Of a DNA stretch of 64,000 nucleotides, positions 51,755 to 63,094 are shown piece by piece. How positions within the stretch are numbered: position 1 is the first letter of the stretch; each line of letters begins with the position of its first letter. A program made the translations under genes and the position numbers. The DNA is taken from positions 1 to 64,000 of the forward strand of contig QVRM01005392.1 in assembly GCA_003439945.1 (NCBI GenBank). The letters run 5' to 3'. The stretch is from Dermanyssus gallinae. Lineage: Eukaryota; Arthropoda; Arachnida; Mesostigmata; Dermanyssidae. A model generated the notes under the pieces. The model did not search any database. It saw nothing but the letters and a program-made list of their open reading frames with translations, and was not told where the DNA came from.

Positions 51755-53273
51755 CTTTATCCCTCTCTTTCTCGTGCAAATCACTATTCAACTCACGTTT
51801 GCCTTATACCAGATGATATAGCGGCAGCAACGAATTGACGACATTCGTCAATGTCATCCTCATTACCACCGTGATCTTCATTACCATCATGATCAATCAC
51901 ATGGTGCTGGGATACGGCCGCTGTAGCCGGCTGCATGCAACAACAATAACACCACTCGGTGTCAGCAACATACGCAGCAACAACAACAACCACAATATCT
52001 GCAGCAGCAACAACAACTGCGAAATGCAATGCACAACCGTACAACAGATGTACATGTAGTTGTCTAGTCAAGCAATCGTTTGTAATAGTAGTAGTAGTAG
52101 TAGCAGTAGTAATAGTAGTATCGTAATAGTAAGAGAAATTTAGCAACGAAATCGCTGCAGAAGCAGCAACGACAACGAATTTAGGCCATTCGATTGAACG
52201 ACAACAACAACAACAACAACAACAACAACGATAACAACAATCGCAACAACAACTGTCTAGTTACCTACTTCAAAAAAGAGTCAAATCTAGTCCAACGCGG
52301 TGCCGGCGCGGGATCGGCTTGGGTTAGCGGTCGCCGGGTTGCCGTTGAGGTGACGTCGGACGGTGAAGACGCCGTGCGTCGTATCCGGCGGTTCGTGTGT
52401 TCGTATCGCGACCGAACATCGACGCAAACGCGTTATCCGCATGCATGCATGGCCATGGGTCTTCCCGCCGTGCCCTCTTCTTGGCATTGTGGGGCTGCAA
52501 TGTGCTTTGAGCCTCGAGGACGAAAGCGATGTCGGGTACCCCAGCACCCCCCCCCCCGAGCCCTACCCTTCACTTACACTCCTTCTCCGCCACTCCCCCC
52601 GCGACCCTATGACATGGAGGAAACGTGCTATACACGTATCGAACCAAACGAACGGTCGCCGGCGACACCACACAGAAAGACATACGCGCGCTAACACTCA
52701 TACACATACCAGACAAACAGAGACAGAGATAAGCTGGTGGGGGACGAGAATAACGAGAGACGGCAGAGAGTGACTGGCGAGCAACCAAGAGAAATCAAAA
52801 CGAATAGTATGAGCCGGAGTGATATAGATTGGGTAAAAGAGGGAGAGAGAGAAAGACAGACAGACAGGGAGGGAGAGAGACATACAGAAAGAAAAGGAAA
52901 CACGAGTTGAAAAATAGCCATGGGTGGCGGTGGCTTTCGGTTCGGTTTGCTTTGTGCTGGAACGACTGTATTTGTCGACTTCCAGACAGAGCCGCGAACG
53001 CGTTCAGAGATTGATTCAGCGCCCAGCTGGTGGGCTGCGCGCATAAATAGCGTCGTATGCGTGGCCGCCGGATTTTTCGGATCTGTTATACATTTCGTGT
53101 ATGGATGTATGTATATATGTGTATTTATATATATGGTGTGAATAAGAAAGCAAGAAACTGTTTCGTCGCGTTTTCGTCGCCGGCGAGGCGACAGCACACG
53201 TGACAATTAACGGGTCAGCGTCAATCAAGGATAGTCGCATCTGCAGCAACGACAGTAACAATAGCAAGAGCAG

Positions 53274-53396
53274 CAACAACATCTAGGCCCAGCGACATAT
53301 GTTGAGGTGAATGATTGTGTTGTTGTTGTTCTTGCAATAACAACACCTAGGCCCAGCGACATACATTGAGGTGAATAATTGTGCTGCTGTTGTTCT
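53274..53396. repeat. tandem duplication, about 59 bp unit at 64 bp spacing
   Basis: CTAGGCCCAGCGACATA begins at 53283 and again at 53347. Over 51 aligned bases downstream the copies differ at five sites, all transitions. Both units are preceded by AACAACA and run into TTG-rich DNA. Confidence 0.9.
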
Positions 53397-54721
53397 TATT
53401 GTTGTTGTTGTTGCCGATGCTGCTTATTGTTGTTGTTGTCGGTTGTCGGACGAGCTACGGAACGAAATTCGTCGCTCCGTCATTTCGATATCTTTGTCGA
53501 CTTTATCAATCAGGTAGCCGATTCTAATTTGTTTTTGCTAGCTGTTCGCTTTTTTTCTCAGTAGAATGTCATGCCAATCACCGGGAAGCAGGAACGACAT
53601 AAACGTGAATTGGGGAGTCGATCCACCGACGACAAAGCCGGAAATCGGCAGTTCTGACCCCATCGCCCAACGGGCAATGCAAGCTGACGCGATCGTGCAG
53701 TCGTCATGTTGAACATCGTTTTGCTCATCGATCAGTGCGTGAATCGTGTGTTCGATTGCTGATCGATGCTGGGTTGCTGCTTGATGAAGATGGAGCCATG
53801 GACACATCATTTCAGATGTTGCCGCCTTATCTAACCAACCGCCAAGACCTCGGCGTTGCTGCTGTTGCCGAAATAGATTCTACAGTGGATAAATCACGGA
53901 ACAACTGCAGCCCGACGGCCGGGAGGTCGCATAGAGAAGGGAGGCTGGGACGGGGCACGTCATGGCGCGGTAGCCATCATAGCAGCAACCAGAGGAGGAT
54001 GAAATTTTGTGGTGTGCACATAGCTACTAGAAATTCCTTGTAGCAACAGTAATTCTAGGTAGAAACATCTCTTTCCCCCTATACATACTATTTCCCCTCC
54101 TCCCTTTTTTCCGTTTCCTGAACTCGGCGGGTACTTGTCGAGGTGGGTTGACAACAGGGATCCTTTTTTTTTTTGGAAATTTGAGAACTAAGACTAGCGA
54201 TTGGTCGTAACAACCGCTTGCAGTCGCCAAGATGATTGTTCATAGCGCAACGCCAACCAAGTGTAATGATGATTATTATTAAATAGTATCAGACTTCAGT
54301 AACTGTGGCTAAGTATTGGTAACAACAGTGACAGTCGCAGCACTGTTGCACTAAGCTAGGAGCATCGTTAGGTTATTTGTAGTCGCCGCCATTGCCTGTG
54401 CGTCGCGTCCGACAGTGAGTGCTTGAGTGAGTGACGAGACAGGCCAAGATCGGTAGAGGAAGTTGAGCAAGCATAACTCAGTCAAACGAAAAGTTTGCTT
54501 GCCATTGCTTGGCGTCTGTTAGTCCGTTGGCCGTTGGGTCTATTACGACTCCTCGGTTCGTTGGTCGTCGGCTCGTTCAGATCGTTAATGCCTTGTTGGC
54601 GGACCGCCGAGGTTATGGCCTTGTTTGTTTCTGTTCATCTTGCGTAAGGATCACGCGTGCAACACGAGGCAAAAACTCAGTCTCAAGGAAAGCTGCAGGG
54701 TTACCGACAACAGGGGAAGGG

Positions 54722-54880
54722 GCGACGACAACAACAACAACATCAACATGTATATCAAAAGCAACCTCAACAACAACAACCTCAACATCAATGTCAACAA
54801 CAACCTCAACATCAATATCAACAACAACCTCAACATCACTATCAACAACAACCACAACAACAGCAGCAACAATCATGGCA
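54722..54880. repeat. CAA-rich island with 24 bp minisatellite
   Basis: Within a CAA-rich tract, a 24 bp unit (AACAACAACCTCAACATCA plus a variable five-base end) repeats about three and a half times between about 54765 and 54850, with one-base changes between copies. All forward frames are open (poly-T/S, poly-N/L, poly-Q/P/H). Confidence 0.85.
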
Positions 54881-55265
54881 ATAACGGCCCAGCGCCACGG
54901 CTGACGGTCCTTCACGCCCTGTAGCGCCCGTCTTGAGCGGCGTCAGCGTGCTGAGTCAGCTGCGGCTATCACGGATATAGTTTTTTATATGGTGGTATTC
55001 ATGCTGATCACGATGACGTCGATAATGGTTGCGTTGATGTTGATGAAGATCATAGTCTTCGTCCGGGGGTGGCCATGGGGCAGTAACAGCAATAACAGCC
55101 GCAACGAGCGCCACAGCCAGCATCAGAGCGACCGGCGCGCGCCATGTAAACCGCCATCAGAATGCCTAACTTACGTCCATTAATGTAAACGAAAGTAATA
55201 TCTACTAGTACACAGTTGACGATGTAACAGTGTTCAAACGTGTTGTTTATGGTTCTTAGTATATA

Positions 55266-55292
55266 CGAGGTGTGTTCAAAAAGTATCGCGAC
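55266..55292 (+). repeat. mariner terminal inverted repeat, left
   Basis: 27 bp beginning CGAGGTGTGTTCAAAAAGTA, an exact reverse complement of 56467-56493. It lies at the 3' end of the transposase gene. Confidence 0.97.
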
Positions 55293-55319
55293 GTTTGTGT
55301 TTTTTCAAAAATTATTCAT

Positions 55320-56403
55320 TTATTCATGAATATCTATTTTGTCCCCTTCAAAGTAATCCCCATGAGATATTATACACTTGTGCCAACGGTTTTTCCAATC
55401 TTCGAAGCACTTCAAAAAACCATTTTTTTTATCTTGTTCAGCTCCTCCTTCGATGCCGTCTTTATCTCGTCAAGCGTAGCGTAACGTCGTCCTTTCATGG
55501 GCCTCTTCAGTTTAGGGAACAAGAAAAAGTCAAAGGGGGCCAGATCTGGGGAATACGGTGGCTGCGGCATCATTAGTGTTGTTTTTGGCCAAAAACTCGC
55601 GCACAAGCAACGATGTGTGAGCAGGGGCGTTATCGTGGTGCAAAAGCCAATTTTTGTTCTTCCACAAATCCGGGCGTTTCTGGCGGATTGCTTCGCGCAA
55701 ATTGCGCATAACTTGCAGGTAATATTCCTTATTGACCGTTCTACCCTGTGGCAAGAACTCATGATGCACCACGCCCCTGCAATCGAAGAAAACTGTCAGC
55801 AAAACTTTCACATTCGACCGAACTTGGCGCGCTTTTTTCGGTCTTGGTTCGTGCGGCAGCTTCCATTGAGATGATTGAGCTTTGGTTTCCACGTCATAAC
55901 CATAAACCCACGATTCGTCACCAGTTATGACCCTCTGGAGCAAATTTGGGTCGTCGCGGACAGAGTCCAACATCTCATTAGCAATGTTCATGCGATGCTG
56001 TTTTTGGTCGCAATTGAGCAATTTTGGTACGAATTTCGCGGCGACCCGTCTCATGCCCAAATCATTGATAAAAATCGAATGGCACGAGCCAATCGATATG
56101 TTTAGGTCCTCAGCAACTTCTCTAACGGTGATTCGACGATTGGCCAATACCATTTTCTCCACTTCATTAATTTTTTCGTCTGTTGTTGAAGTGCTCGGGC
56201 GTCCGGCACGCTCTTCGTCGTTCACATCTTCTCGGCCTTCTGAGAACATTTTGTACCACCGATAAACGTTGCTTCGGTCCAAGGTAGCTTCTTTTGAATA
56301 GGTAAAAATCGAAGACGATCCAAAACACGTGCAAGCAAAGCAGCTGTCAACAATTAAGTGAACATTCAAAATGGCCGAGCTTGTCGGCATAAGTGAGAGA
56401 CAT
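55320..56403 (-). pseudogene. mariner transposase, broken by at least three frameshifts
   Basis: Mariner transposase binds the element ends and cuts and rejoins DNA through a D,D34D catalytic triad. The gene starts at the ATG at 56403 (MSLTYADKLGHFECSLNC) and leaves that frame after about 18 codons, near 56345-56355. A second frame continues with SNVYRWYKMFSEGR and AGRPSTS (the DNA-binding half), TGDESWVYGYD (first catalytic Asp) and HHDNAPAHTS (second). Near 55570-55582 it shifts again, and MMPQPPYSPDLAPFDFFLFP (third Asp region) follows in another frame. A last shift at the A/T homopolymer near 55412-55420 moves the tail (CFEDWKNRWHKC, ending at TAA 55320-55322) into a further frame. The combined length, about 360 codons, is close to the 340-350 usual for the family. 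All catalytic residues survive, so decay is by small indels and not by large loss. Confidence 0.93.
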
Positions 56404-56466
56404 GAGTACCAACATAACGCCACAAAAAAATCGAAATTCGAATATACGTAACCCGCGAAAATTCAA

Positions 56467-56493
56467 GTCGCGATACTTTTTGAACACACCTCG
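56467..56493 (-). repeat. mariner terminal inverted repeat, right
   Basis: 27 bp ending TTTTTGAACACACCTCG, an exact reverse complement of 55266-55292. The next two bases are CG and not the expected TA. Confidence 0.97.
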
Positions 56494-57657
56494 CGGTTCA
56501 TCCTCCGTGTGCACCAATTAGATAAGTGCCTGTGAATTAATATGTACACTGTTAGCTCCTATGAGTGTTGGCTGTACACACACGACCTATTAATGAAGGC
56601 ACTAATTGCTCTCAGGTGTTTGGCTCTACACACCAACTACACTCTAACAGGTCAAATCCAGCACAAATGTGCCTGTGTTGTGGGTATTCCCAATGCAGAG
56701 AAACACTCAGCCTGTGTATGGTATGTGTTACACGTGTAGAAAAATGCCCTTTGTGCTGATGTCGACCTTGCAGTCCATGCTGTGCGGACAATGCCAGGGG
56801 AGGCCAGGTCTACTCGTCGATAGATAGGATAGCTGCAGCTTGAAGTAGCACGCACCCGCCGCAGAGAGGAGGAGACTCTCGTCTACCTGTTCCGCGTGCC
56901 GTTCCCGACGGCTCGGAGGGATTTAAATCTGCCCAGCTCGCTCACCTGTGTTTCCGCCCCGGGACGCGGCGCGGCGACCTCCTCCGCTAGTACCTTCCGA
57001 TTCTTCGCACTAAATGCATACCTGTCCAAAGTGCAAAGAGTTCCTGCGTTGGTTGGGCGATTGGTGACCCCTTGGCCGCGCCGCCAGCTCCTTGACCCTG
57101 GAGTCTCGTGGGGTCGTTGCGGTCGTCTTCGTTTGCAGTCTTCATCTCTGCAATTCCCCTCTGTTCGCATCTTTCTCTCGTTAGCTCTTTCTCTCTCCCC
57201 CCCCCCCCTCTCTCTTTCTTCCTATTGTGTTAACTCTCTCGACCTCTTCGTGTGTTGTTCCTTTTCACGTGGTTCGACCCATGTAACCTGTAGTAGTAAT
57301 AGTAGTAGTAGTAGTAGCAGCAGCAGCAACAGATCGAATTTTTTCACCACCTCGCCTGGCTGGCGGGATGGCAGACAGGCGCATTCGTCGTAGGAATTCG
57401 GCTTTAGTATTCCGCTGGCTGGCTGGCTGGGTGCTGGTTGTCTTCGTAACAGTAGCGGCTACTGGCTGGGTACTTGTGCTGGTGCAAGCTTTGGTGGTCT
57501 GTCTAGTCGGTGATAGAAGGCCGCGGCGACTTCAGCTGAGCGACTTCGCCTTTCTCACGGGCGCGCAATTCTTCGGTGGCCGGCCGACCTTCAGTCGGTC
57601 AAGCGCCGCATGACAAAGGAAAGATAAGAAAAGCAAGCGGTACATATATAGATATAG

Positions 57658-57698
<41 letters not shown>

Positions 57699-58062
57699 CA
57701 TGGTAAAGAAGAAACGGTAAGAGCTGCAGCAACAGTAGCAGAAAAAGAAGTCGAAGAAGAAGATAGCCCTTAAGACAGCCCCCAACATTCATTCAGATGC
57801 CGAAAAATCCTGTCGTAGTATGTATGGCCTAGACCCCTTCTCCGTGTCGCAATGTTCGATTATGGAGTATGCGGGCGGGCGAGCTGTGCCCCGGAGACAC
57901 GGCATATTAAATGCAGCAGCTTACAGCGCAATGCTCGTAGTGTCCTATTCCTTCTTGGGATTGTCGTGATGGATGAATGAATGAACGGCACCCGAATTCT
58001 AATAGAGGGTGGCGTGACTAAATATGTAACTACAAATCTATGTGCGCATTGATATTTACACA

Positions 58063-58098
<36 letters not shown>

Positions 58099-59168
58099 TA
58101 CACACCCTCCCACGCACATGTATGCATACATGCATATCTATCTGAGCAACGTATACATTACAGCCGACTATGGCCGCCATCGCTAGAGATGCATGTATCC
58201 AGTGTTTGCTATGCTACTATTGTTTTTCTTTGTGTTTGCTCGCCCTGTATAGCGTGCGGCGATATTTCTACACTGCTTACTGCTCGGGTCGGTTGTAAGC
58301 CGCCGACTGTTGGGTTTCCTAGGATTATTATTATTAGGTCAGGGTCAGTGAGTGGATGAGTAAGTCAAGCGTTATGCGCCATACCACTTGCCATGCTCGT
58401 GCAAGTGAGAGTCAATTCACGAGAACGAGGAAAAAGAGAAGTCGCTTCCATCAGCGACATCAGTCCCATTTGTCCAGCAGAAGCAGCAGCCACTTTCATC
58501 GAGTCGCAGGTGATCTTGTTGTTGTCTTCGTCATCGTCGTCGGCGACGTCTTGACCGGCAGCGTCGGCGTTCAACGGCCTCCACCACCTGGACACGTTTC
58601 TTTCCGGCTGGTTATTTTTTAATTAGCGCATTTATTAAGGGGATGGATAGATGGGTAAGTCCATCTTCATTGACGCAATACCCTGGATGTTTTTGTTTCG
58701 TTTCGTTCGTACTGTGTGGGCGCTAAGCTAAAAAGCTTTACGGCGGCCGAGGATAGCAGTGCCTCAGCAACAACCGCGCGATTGATTGCGCATCTTGTCT
58801 TTGTCTTGTCTTCCTGCCCTGTCTGCCTGGGGAGACAGCGGACAGGACAGCGGAGCACACGACATGGGGGGCCTTGTGTGCCTTCTTCAGCTGTCTTCAG
58901 CGTTCGTCATTATTCGAAATTTCAGTATGGTCGGAAGCCAGTCGTGGCTCATTAGCTCTCACGTTATGCTGCTGTAAGCTGTCATACCGTTTTTGTTCGT
59001 GGGTGTGCACGAGAGTGCACATAGGTAATATGCCGCCACTAAAAGATGCGACAATACACCAATACTGTAGACTGAATAACAATGACGGATCGTTGCCAAT
59101 CATCGTCGTCGTTGCGCCGTCCGTTCGAATGGTGCAATTCAATGTACGCGATTGAAGTTCGAGGTTGA

Positions 59169-59300
<132 letters not shown>

Positions 59301-59314
59301 TACATGTGTGCAAT

Positions 59315-59364
59315 GTGCTGTCCTCTGTGCATGTATACATGGATACATACACGGAGGACAGCAC
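59315..59364. repeat. 22 bp hairpin with 6 nt loop
   Basis: The arm 59315-59336 (starts GTGCTGTCCTC) pairs with 59343-59364 (ends GAGGACAGCAC), with one C-A mismatch and one G-U pair. T59314 and A59365 extend the stem to 23 positions. The loop is ACATGG. It lies just downstream of the compound TA array but is not simple repeat. Confidence 0.93.
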
Positions 59365-59934
59365 AAAACGACGGCTTGATTTTGTCGCGTTTCGCGCGCC
59401 CGCCGCGATTAGTTCGCGTGATTAACAGTTGTTTCAGTTGTTGTTGTTGTTGTTGCAGACAGAGCAGTCCGGCCTCATGTCGAGGCAGTTGGCCCACGTT
59501 CCTGCGATGCACGGCGGCATGACTCTGTTTCACACATTGTCGCACATCGTGGTCGTGGTGCGAAATTTATTTCGGTGTGTTTCTTTATATCCTATTACAC
59601 TTAAGGCTGCTAACAGTAGCAGCAGCAGCAAGGCAACGCACACACAGTATACGTAGCATTCGTAGGGTTTAATTCGCAGTAACAGCAGAAGTGGTGGCTG
59701 TTTCGAATCGTTTCGTGTTTTTACCTTTTTATACACAGTCTGTCTGCGAGTCGTCGTCGTTGTCGTTGTTGTTGCTGCTGCTGGTTCGCACTGTTGCTGG
59801 CTGGTCTGGTGTTGTTTGCAATCGAAAGCGCAGCCTACTCAAATGGCGGCAATGGCAATCCGTAGCCGGCTGACACATTCCGACTGTGTGTTCAGCACGG
59901 GAGGGGTACGAGGCGCCGAATGATGACTTACAGA

Positions 59935-59970
<36 letters not shown>

Positions 59971-61363
59971 AACAGATACATGCATACAGAGAGAGAGAGA
60001 GAGAGAGAGAAAAGAGCAGAGGATGGGAGAGAGACAGAGACATATTCGACGTTCCACCTCAGAGAACGATGCCCAGGCCAACTTCGTTGAGTCGGGTTTG
60101 CGATTTGCAACAGACGGAAACAGCAAGCGTGGTTGGCACGTCTTCGTCGTCGTCCTCGGAAGATGAAGACGAGTAGCAGTAGGAGTAGTAGTAATGGTAG
60201 CTCACTCTGCCCTCATCTAACGACCTAGTGCCTACCTGTACTGCAGGCAAACGGACAGACGGGCGGGACACGCAGTACTGACATGAGTTCTGTTTGTCGT
60301 CTTCGGGGGCATCATCATCATCGCCATCACCACCATCACCATCATCGGCAATAGCAACCCCCCAATACCATGGACTGTCGTAGATGTCGTAGTGTTGTTA
60401 CAAGTAGTGTCGTTTGTCTGCCGGTTCCCGAGCTGCACTGCTGAGTTTCTATTTCTCTTGATCTCGATTTCTCTCTCTCTCTCTCTCCCTATCTATATAT
60501 CTCTCTTGCTTTCTCTAGTTCTCTCTCTCTCTCTGACTCTCGAGCGCTATTTCCACTATTCCATTGTGACTCTCCGGTCTCTACCCTGGGTTGTATCCGT
60601 AGCCCCCGTATCTCCTCCTATTCCTCGCATAAGGCCATTACCCCAGCGACCCTAGTGCTGGTTCCGTGCGCATTCCGTGCGCCCATGGCCCGCCCAGCAT
60701 TCTTGCCCGCCACCGACCGCTACTGAGTGGCAGAGCAACCGAGGGACCCACCAATCGACCCAACGGACCGAGTACCGGCAGCAGCAGCAGCAAAAGCAGC
60801 AAAAGCAGCAACAACAGCCAAAACGAATACGGGGGAATAAGCAAGCAAATGTCTCTGCTATTTATTCGTTCGTCGTGTACCCCTGCCGTCCACCCGTCTA
60901 TAGCCCCCCTGTCGGTGGTCGGGTTTGTCCGACTGACTGTCCGACTGTCGCCAGACGCATAGTCCGAGGCACAGGTTGTTTCCGTTGCTGTTATAGTTGC
61001 TGTTGTTGCTTCGGCTGCTGCTGTTGTTTCTTTACTTCTGTACCTGTCGAGCACCACTAAACGGAGCAGCAAGCTCTCTCTCTCTCTCTCGGGTATGCAC
61101 TGGTGTCACTGGGCGTCCAATTGTGGCACAGGCAGTGTACTACGCGCGCGTACGTTGGTTGGTGTACAATTGTTTCTACTTGCTACTTCGGCAGTCAATC
61201 TTGCTGTTGCTTCTTCTGTGCTTTCATGCTGTTGCGGAGTGTTGCTGTTGCTCTTGATGAGGGCGCCGGCGGTGGCGGTGGCGGCGGCTTCGGTTAGGAC
61301 CGCGGCTGGCTGGCGCTGTTATTGTGAGAGGCGACGGCGGCGGAAACCTCAACCGCCTTGATC

Positions 61364-62278
61364 ATGGCTATTCGGCACCGCTGGTTCGTCGATGTCGTTG
61401 TTGTTGCTGTTTTTGTTGTTGCCGTTGTTGTTGCCGTTGTTGTTGTCGATGTTGCTGTTGGTACTGTTGTTGTTGTTGCTTTTGTCGTCGTCGATGTGTT
61501 TCTCCTCCTCATCCTCTTACTTTTCCTCTCCACTAAGGACACAACCCTCCCCCCTATCTCTCGGCTCCCCACAGCGGCCTGCCGAGTTGAGCTACCAGAC
61601 AGCCAGCTAATGAGAGAAACAGAACCTCCTGGGAGAGAGTGTTGCCGCTGTTGCTGTTGTTGCTGCTGCTGCCGTAAGTGTTGCTGCTCCATTGCTGTTG
61701 TTGCTGTTCCCGCCACCCTCCTCGAGCCGCGTGCGGGTCATGGGCGGAGCATGTCGACAAGGCCGACATGGTCGCGGCCGCAGGCCCGCGGCGCGCCGCG
61801 GCACCGCGCCGGACAACGAACGCGCCGGGCCTGCAAAGGCTGCTCAGATCATCGTAGGACAGCGCAACGCGCGTTCGGTTGTTGGCGGGTGCCATTGGTG
61901 CGGGTGCCAATACATGTCGTGATGTCGGTGCTCGTGTGTACACTCGTGAGTCCGCATGTGCGCGGATTGGCGGCAGTTCAGCGTGCTTCAGAGGCAGTAG
62001 AGGCGCCAGGACCGGCGGTGGTGGCGGCGGGAACAACAGCTTCTGACCGTTTCCCGGCACGGTATAACGTCAACAGCAATGTGACAACGACAGTGACAGC
62101 AACAACAACAAATGCAAAACACCATCTCTCAGGACTACTACTACGTTCGCATTACGGTGCAGTGGACAGTGATAGCCACTCTGCTCCTGCGACTCCTCCT
62201 GAGCGGAAAAGGGCTCGTCGAAGAGCGCACGAGGTCGAAGTCGACCTCACGCCTATCTTTAGGAGGTTTGGTCGGTGA
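61364..62278 (+). CDS. longest open frame in the window; doubtful, unknown protein
   Basis: A 304-codon frame opens at an ATG with good context (ATCATGG, 61364) and ends at TGA 62276-62278. I recognise no domain. The first 50 or so residues are Val/Leu-rich and come from a (GTT)n tract; a Cys run follows from TGC repeats, then a long Arg-rich part in very GC-rich DNA. The last 50 codons look most protein-like, with SAPATPPERKRARRRAH (a basic, nuclear-signal-like cluster) and DLTPIFRRFGR. A splice donor (GTGAGT) begins at 62274, so the frame could continue by splicing. GC content above the window average lowers stop frequency, and an antisense frame overlaps it, so this may be chance. Confidence 0.22.
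   Translation: MAIRHRWFVDVVVVAVFVVAVVVAVVVVDVAVGTVVVVAFVVVDVFLLLILLLFLSTKDTTLPPISRLPTAACRVELPDSQLMRETEPPGRECCRCCCCCCCCRKCCCSIAVVAVPATLLEPRAGHGRSMSTRPTWSRPQARGAPRHRAGQRTRRACKGCSDHRRTAQRAFGCWRVPLVRVPIHVVMSVLVCTLVSPHVRGLAAVQRASEAVEAPGPAVVAAGTTASDRFPARYNVNSNVTTTVTATTTNAKHHLSGLLLRSHYGAVDSDSHSAPATPPERKRARRRAHEVEVDLTPIFRRFGR
61392..61490. repeat. (GTT)n-rich simple DNA
   Basis: GTT units mixed with GCC and GTC, read as poly-Val, poly-Leu or poly-Cys depending on frame. Confidence 0.85.
61554..61895 (-). CDS. alternative antisense open frame, unknown protein
   Basis: A 113-codon frame starts at an ATG at 61895 and ends at a stop at 61554-61556. Its composition resembles arthropod regulatory proteins: an Ala/Arg-rich start, LSYDDLSSLCRPGAF, a Q run, then SSNTYGSSSNNSNSGN. 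Many codons end in G or C, but the local DNA is itself GC-rich, so this is weak evidence. It overlaps the forward frame 61364-62278; at most one of the two is likely to be real. Confidence 0.22.
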   Translation of the reverse strand: MAPANNRTRVALSYDDLSSLCRPGAFVVRRGAAARRGPAAATMSALSTCSAHDPHAARGGWREQQQQQWSSNTYGSSSNNSNSGNTLSQEVLFLSLAGCLVAQLGRPLWGAER

Positions 62279-62725
62279 GTGCATCGATGAATGTATAGTG
62301 TTGATGAATGCACAGAATCGCCACTGTTGTTTAAATCCTGTTCCTCGCTCTCTCTGTGGTTCGGGTGTATAGTGGGGGCACCACGACTTCGTCGCTCGCT
62401 CTTTTGCAGCAGTGTGTTTCAGAAGTGCGGAATCGTCGCTGTAACAGACCAACTCTTACAAACTGGGGCTAATTCGTTGCGCCTTGTGATTGATCAGGGT
62501 TAAGATGTTCTGGTACCTACTGCGCACACACCTGATTGTACTGAAGATGTTGATTGCTTATAATTGCTCCGTAAATCACCGCTCGTTGACTTACTGCTGT
62601 GCAGATTTCACAAGTCGTGTAAACCTTCGATTGTCTCCAATCATTTAACCAACAGTACCAGTGGATTCGGTGCCAATCACGGTGTTTGTTTAACCTGCTC
62701 TAGGCAGATCCGATATTGATTATCG

Positions 62726-62728
<3 letters not shown>

Positions 62729-62783
<55 letters not shown>
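62729..62783. repeat. (TA)n microsatellite, 55 bp
   Basis: About 27 pure TA units. Confidence 0.95.
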
Positions 62784-62785
<2 letters not shown>

Positions 62786-63023
62786 TATTTATAGTTGCTA
62801 ACCTCTCTGAAGGCTACCCTTCATTAGGGAGCATCTCTGCCATATATATGTAGGAGTCACAATATCTTCTAGACCGAATGTCTCTTGTGTCCCAAAAAGT
62901 AGAAAGGCATTTTGTAACCTGACGTCGCGCACATCTATATATATATTTATCTATCTATATCTCGACAGGGTGTTGAGCACTAGCAGCACTTCCAACAATG
63001 AACACCGAGCGATCTAGCCACCA

Positions 63024-63094
63024 CGTGCAACCCCTCGAACTCGGGGTTGCACGACGATCTTTAAAGTTTAAATGTCCACCGACCTGCATGCAGG
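63024..63094. repeat. 11 bp hairpin and 16 bp palindrome
   Basis: CGTGCAACCCC at 63024-63034 pairs perfectly with GGGGTTGCACG at 63043-63053 across an 8 nt loop. About 25 bp downstream, GACCTGCATGCAGGTC at 63079-63094 is a perfect palindrome. Confidence 0.85.

Larger units (their letters stand above)
51474..55265. other. non-coding region with repeats
   Basis: It contains (CT)n/(TA)n at 51722-51755, (TAG)n at 52085-52130, the CAA island at 52200-52255, a GC-rich open stretch at 52294-52690 with overlapping frames and no recognised domain, purine-rich DNA at 52826-52915, the tandem duplication at 53274-53396 and the 24 bp minisatellite at 54765-54850. No gene is supported. Confidence 0.55.
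55266..56493 (-). mobile_element. mariner (Tc1/mariner) DNA transposon, full length, inactive
   Basis: This 1228 bp element has the structure of a mariner cut-and-paste transposon: perfect 27 bp terminal inverted repeats and one transposase gene on the reverse strand between them. Mariners insert at TA and duplicate it. The left flank is TA (55264-55265), but the right flank is CG (56494-56495), so the target duplication has been lost or mutated on one side. The length is typical for mariner (about 1.2-1.3 kb). The transposase is disrupted, so the copy cannot act on its own, but its intact termini could in principle still be bound by transposase from another copy. Confidence 0.95.

Noticed and set aside
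56883..57170. Antisense frame that looked like a retroelement tail
   Set aside because: No RT, integrase or endonuclease motif could be found, and the forward strand is equally open.
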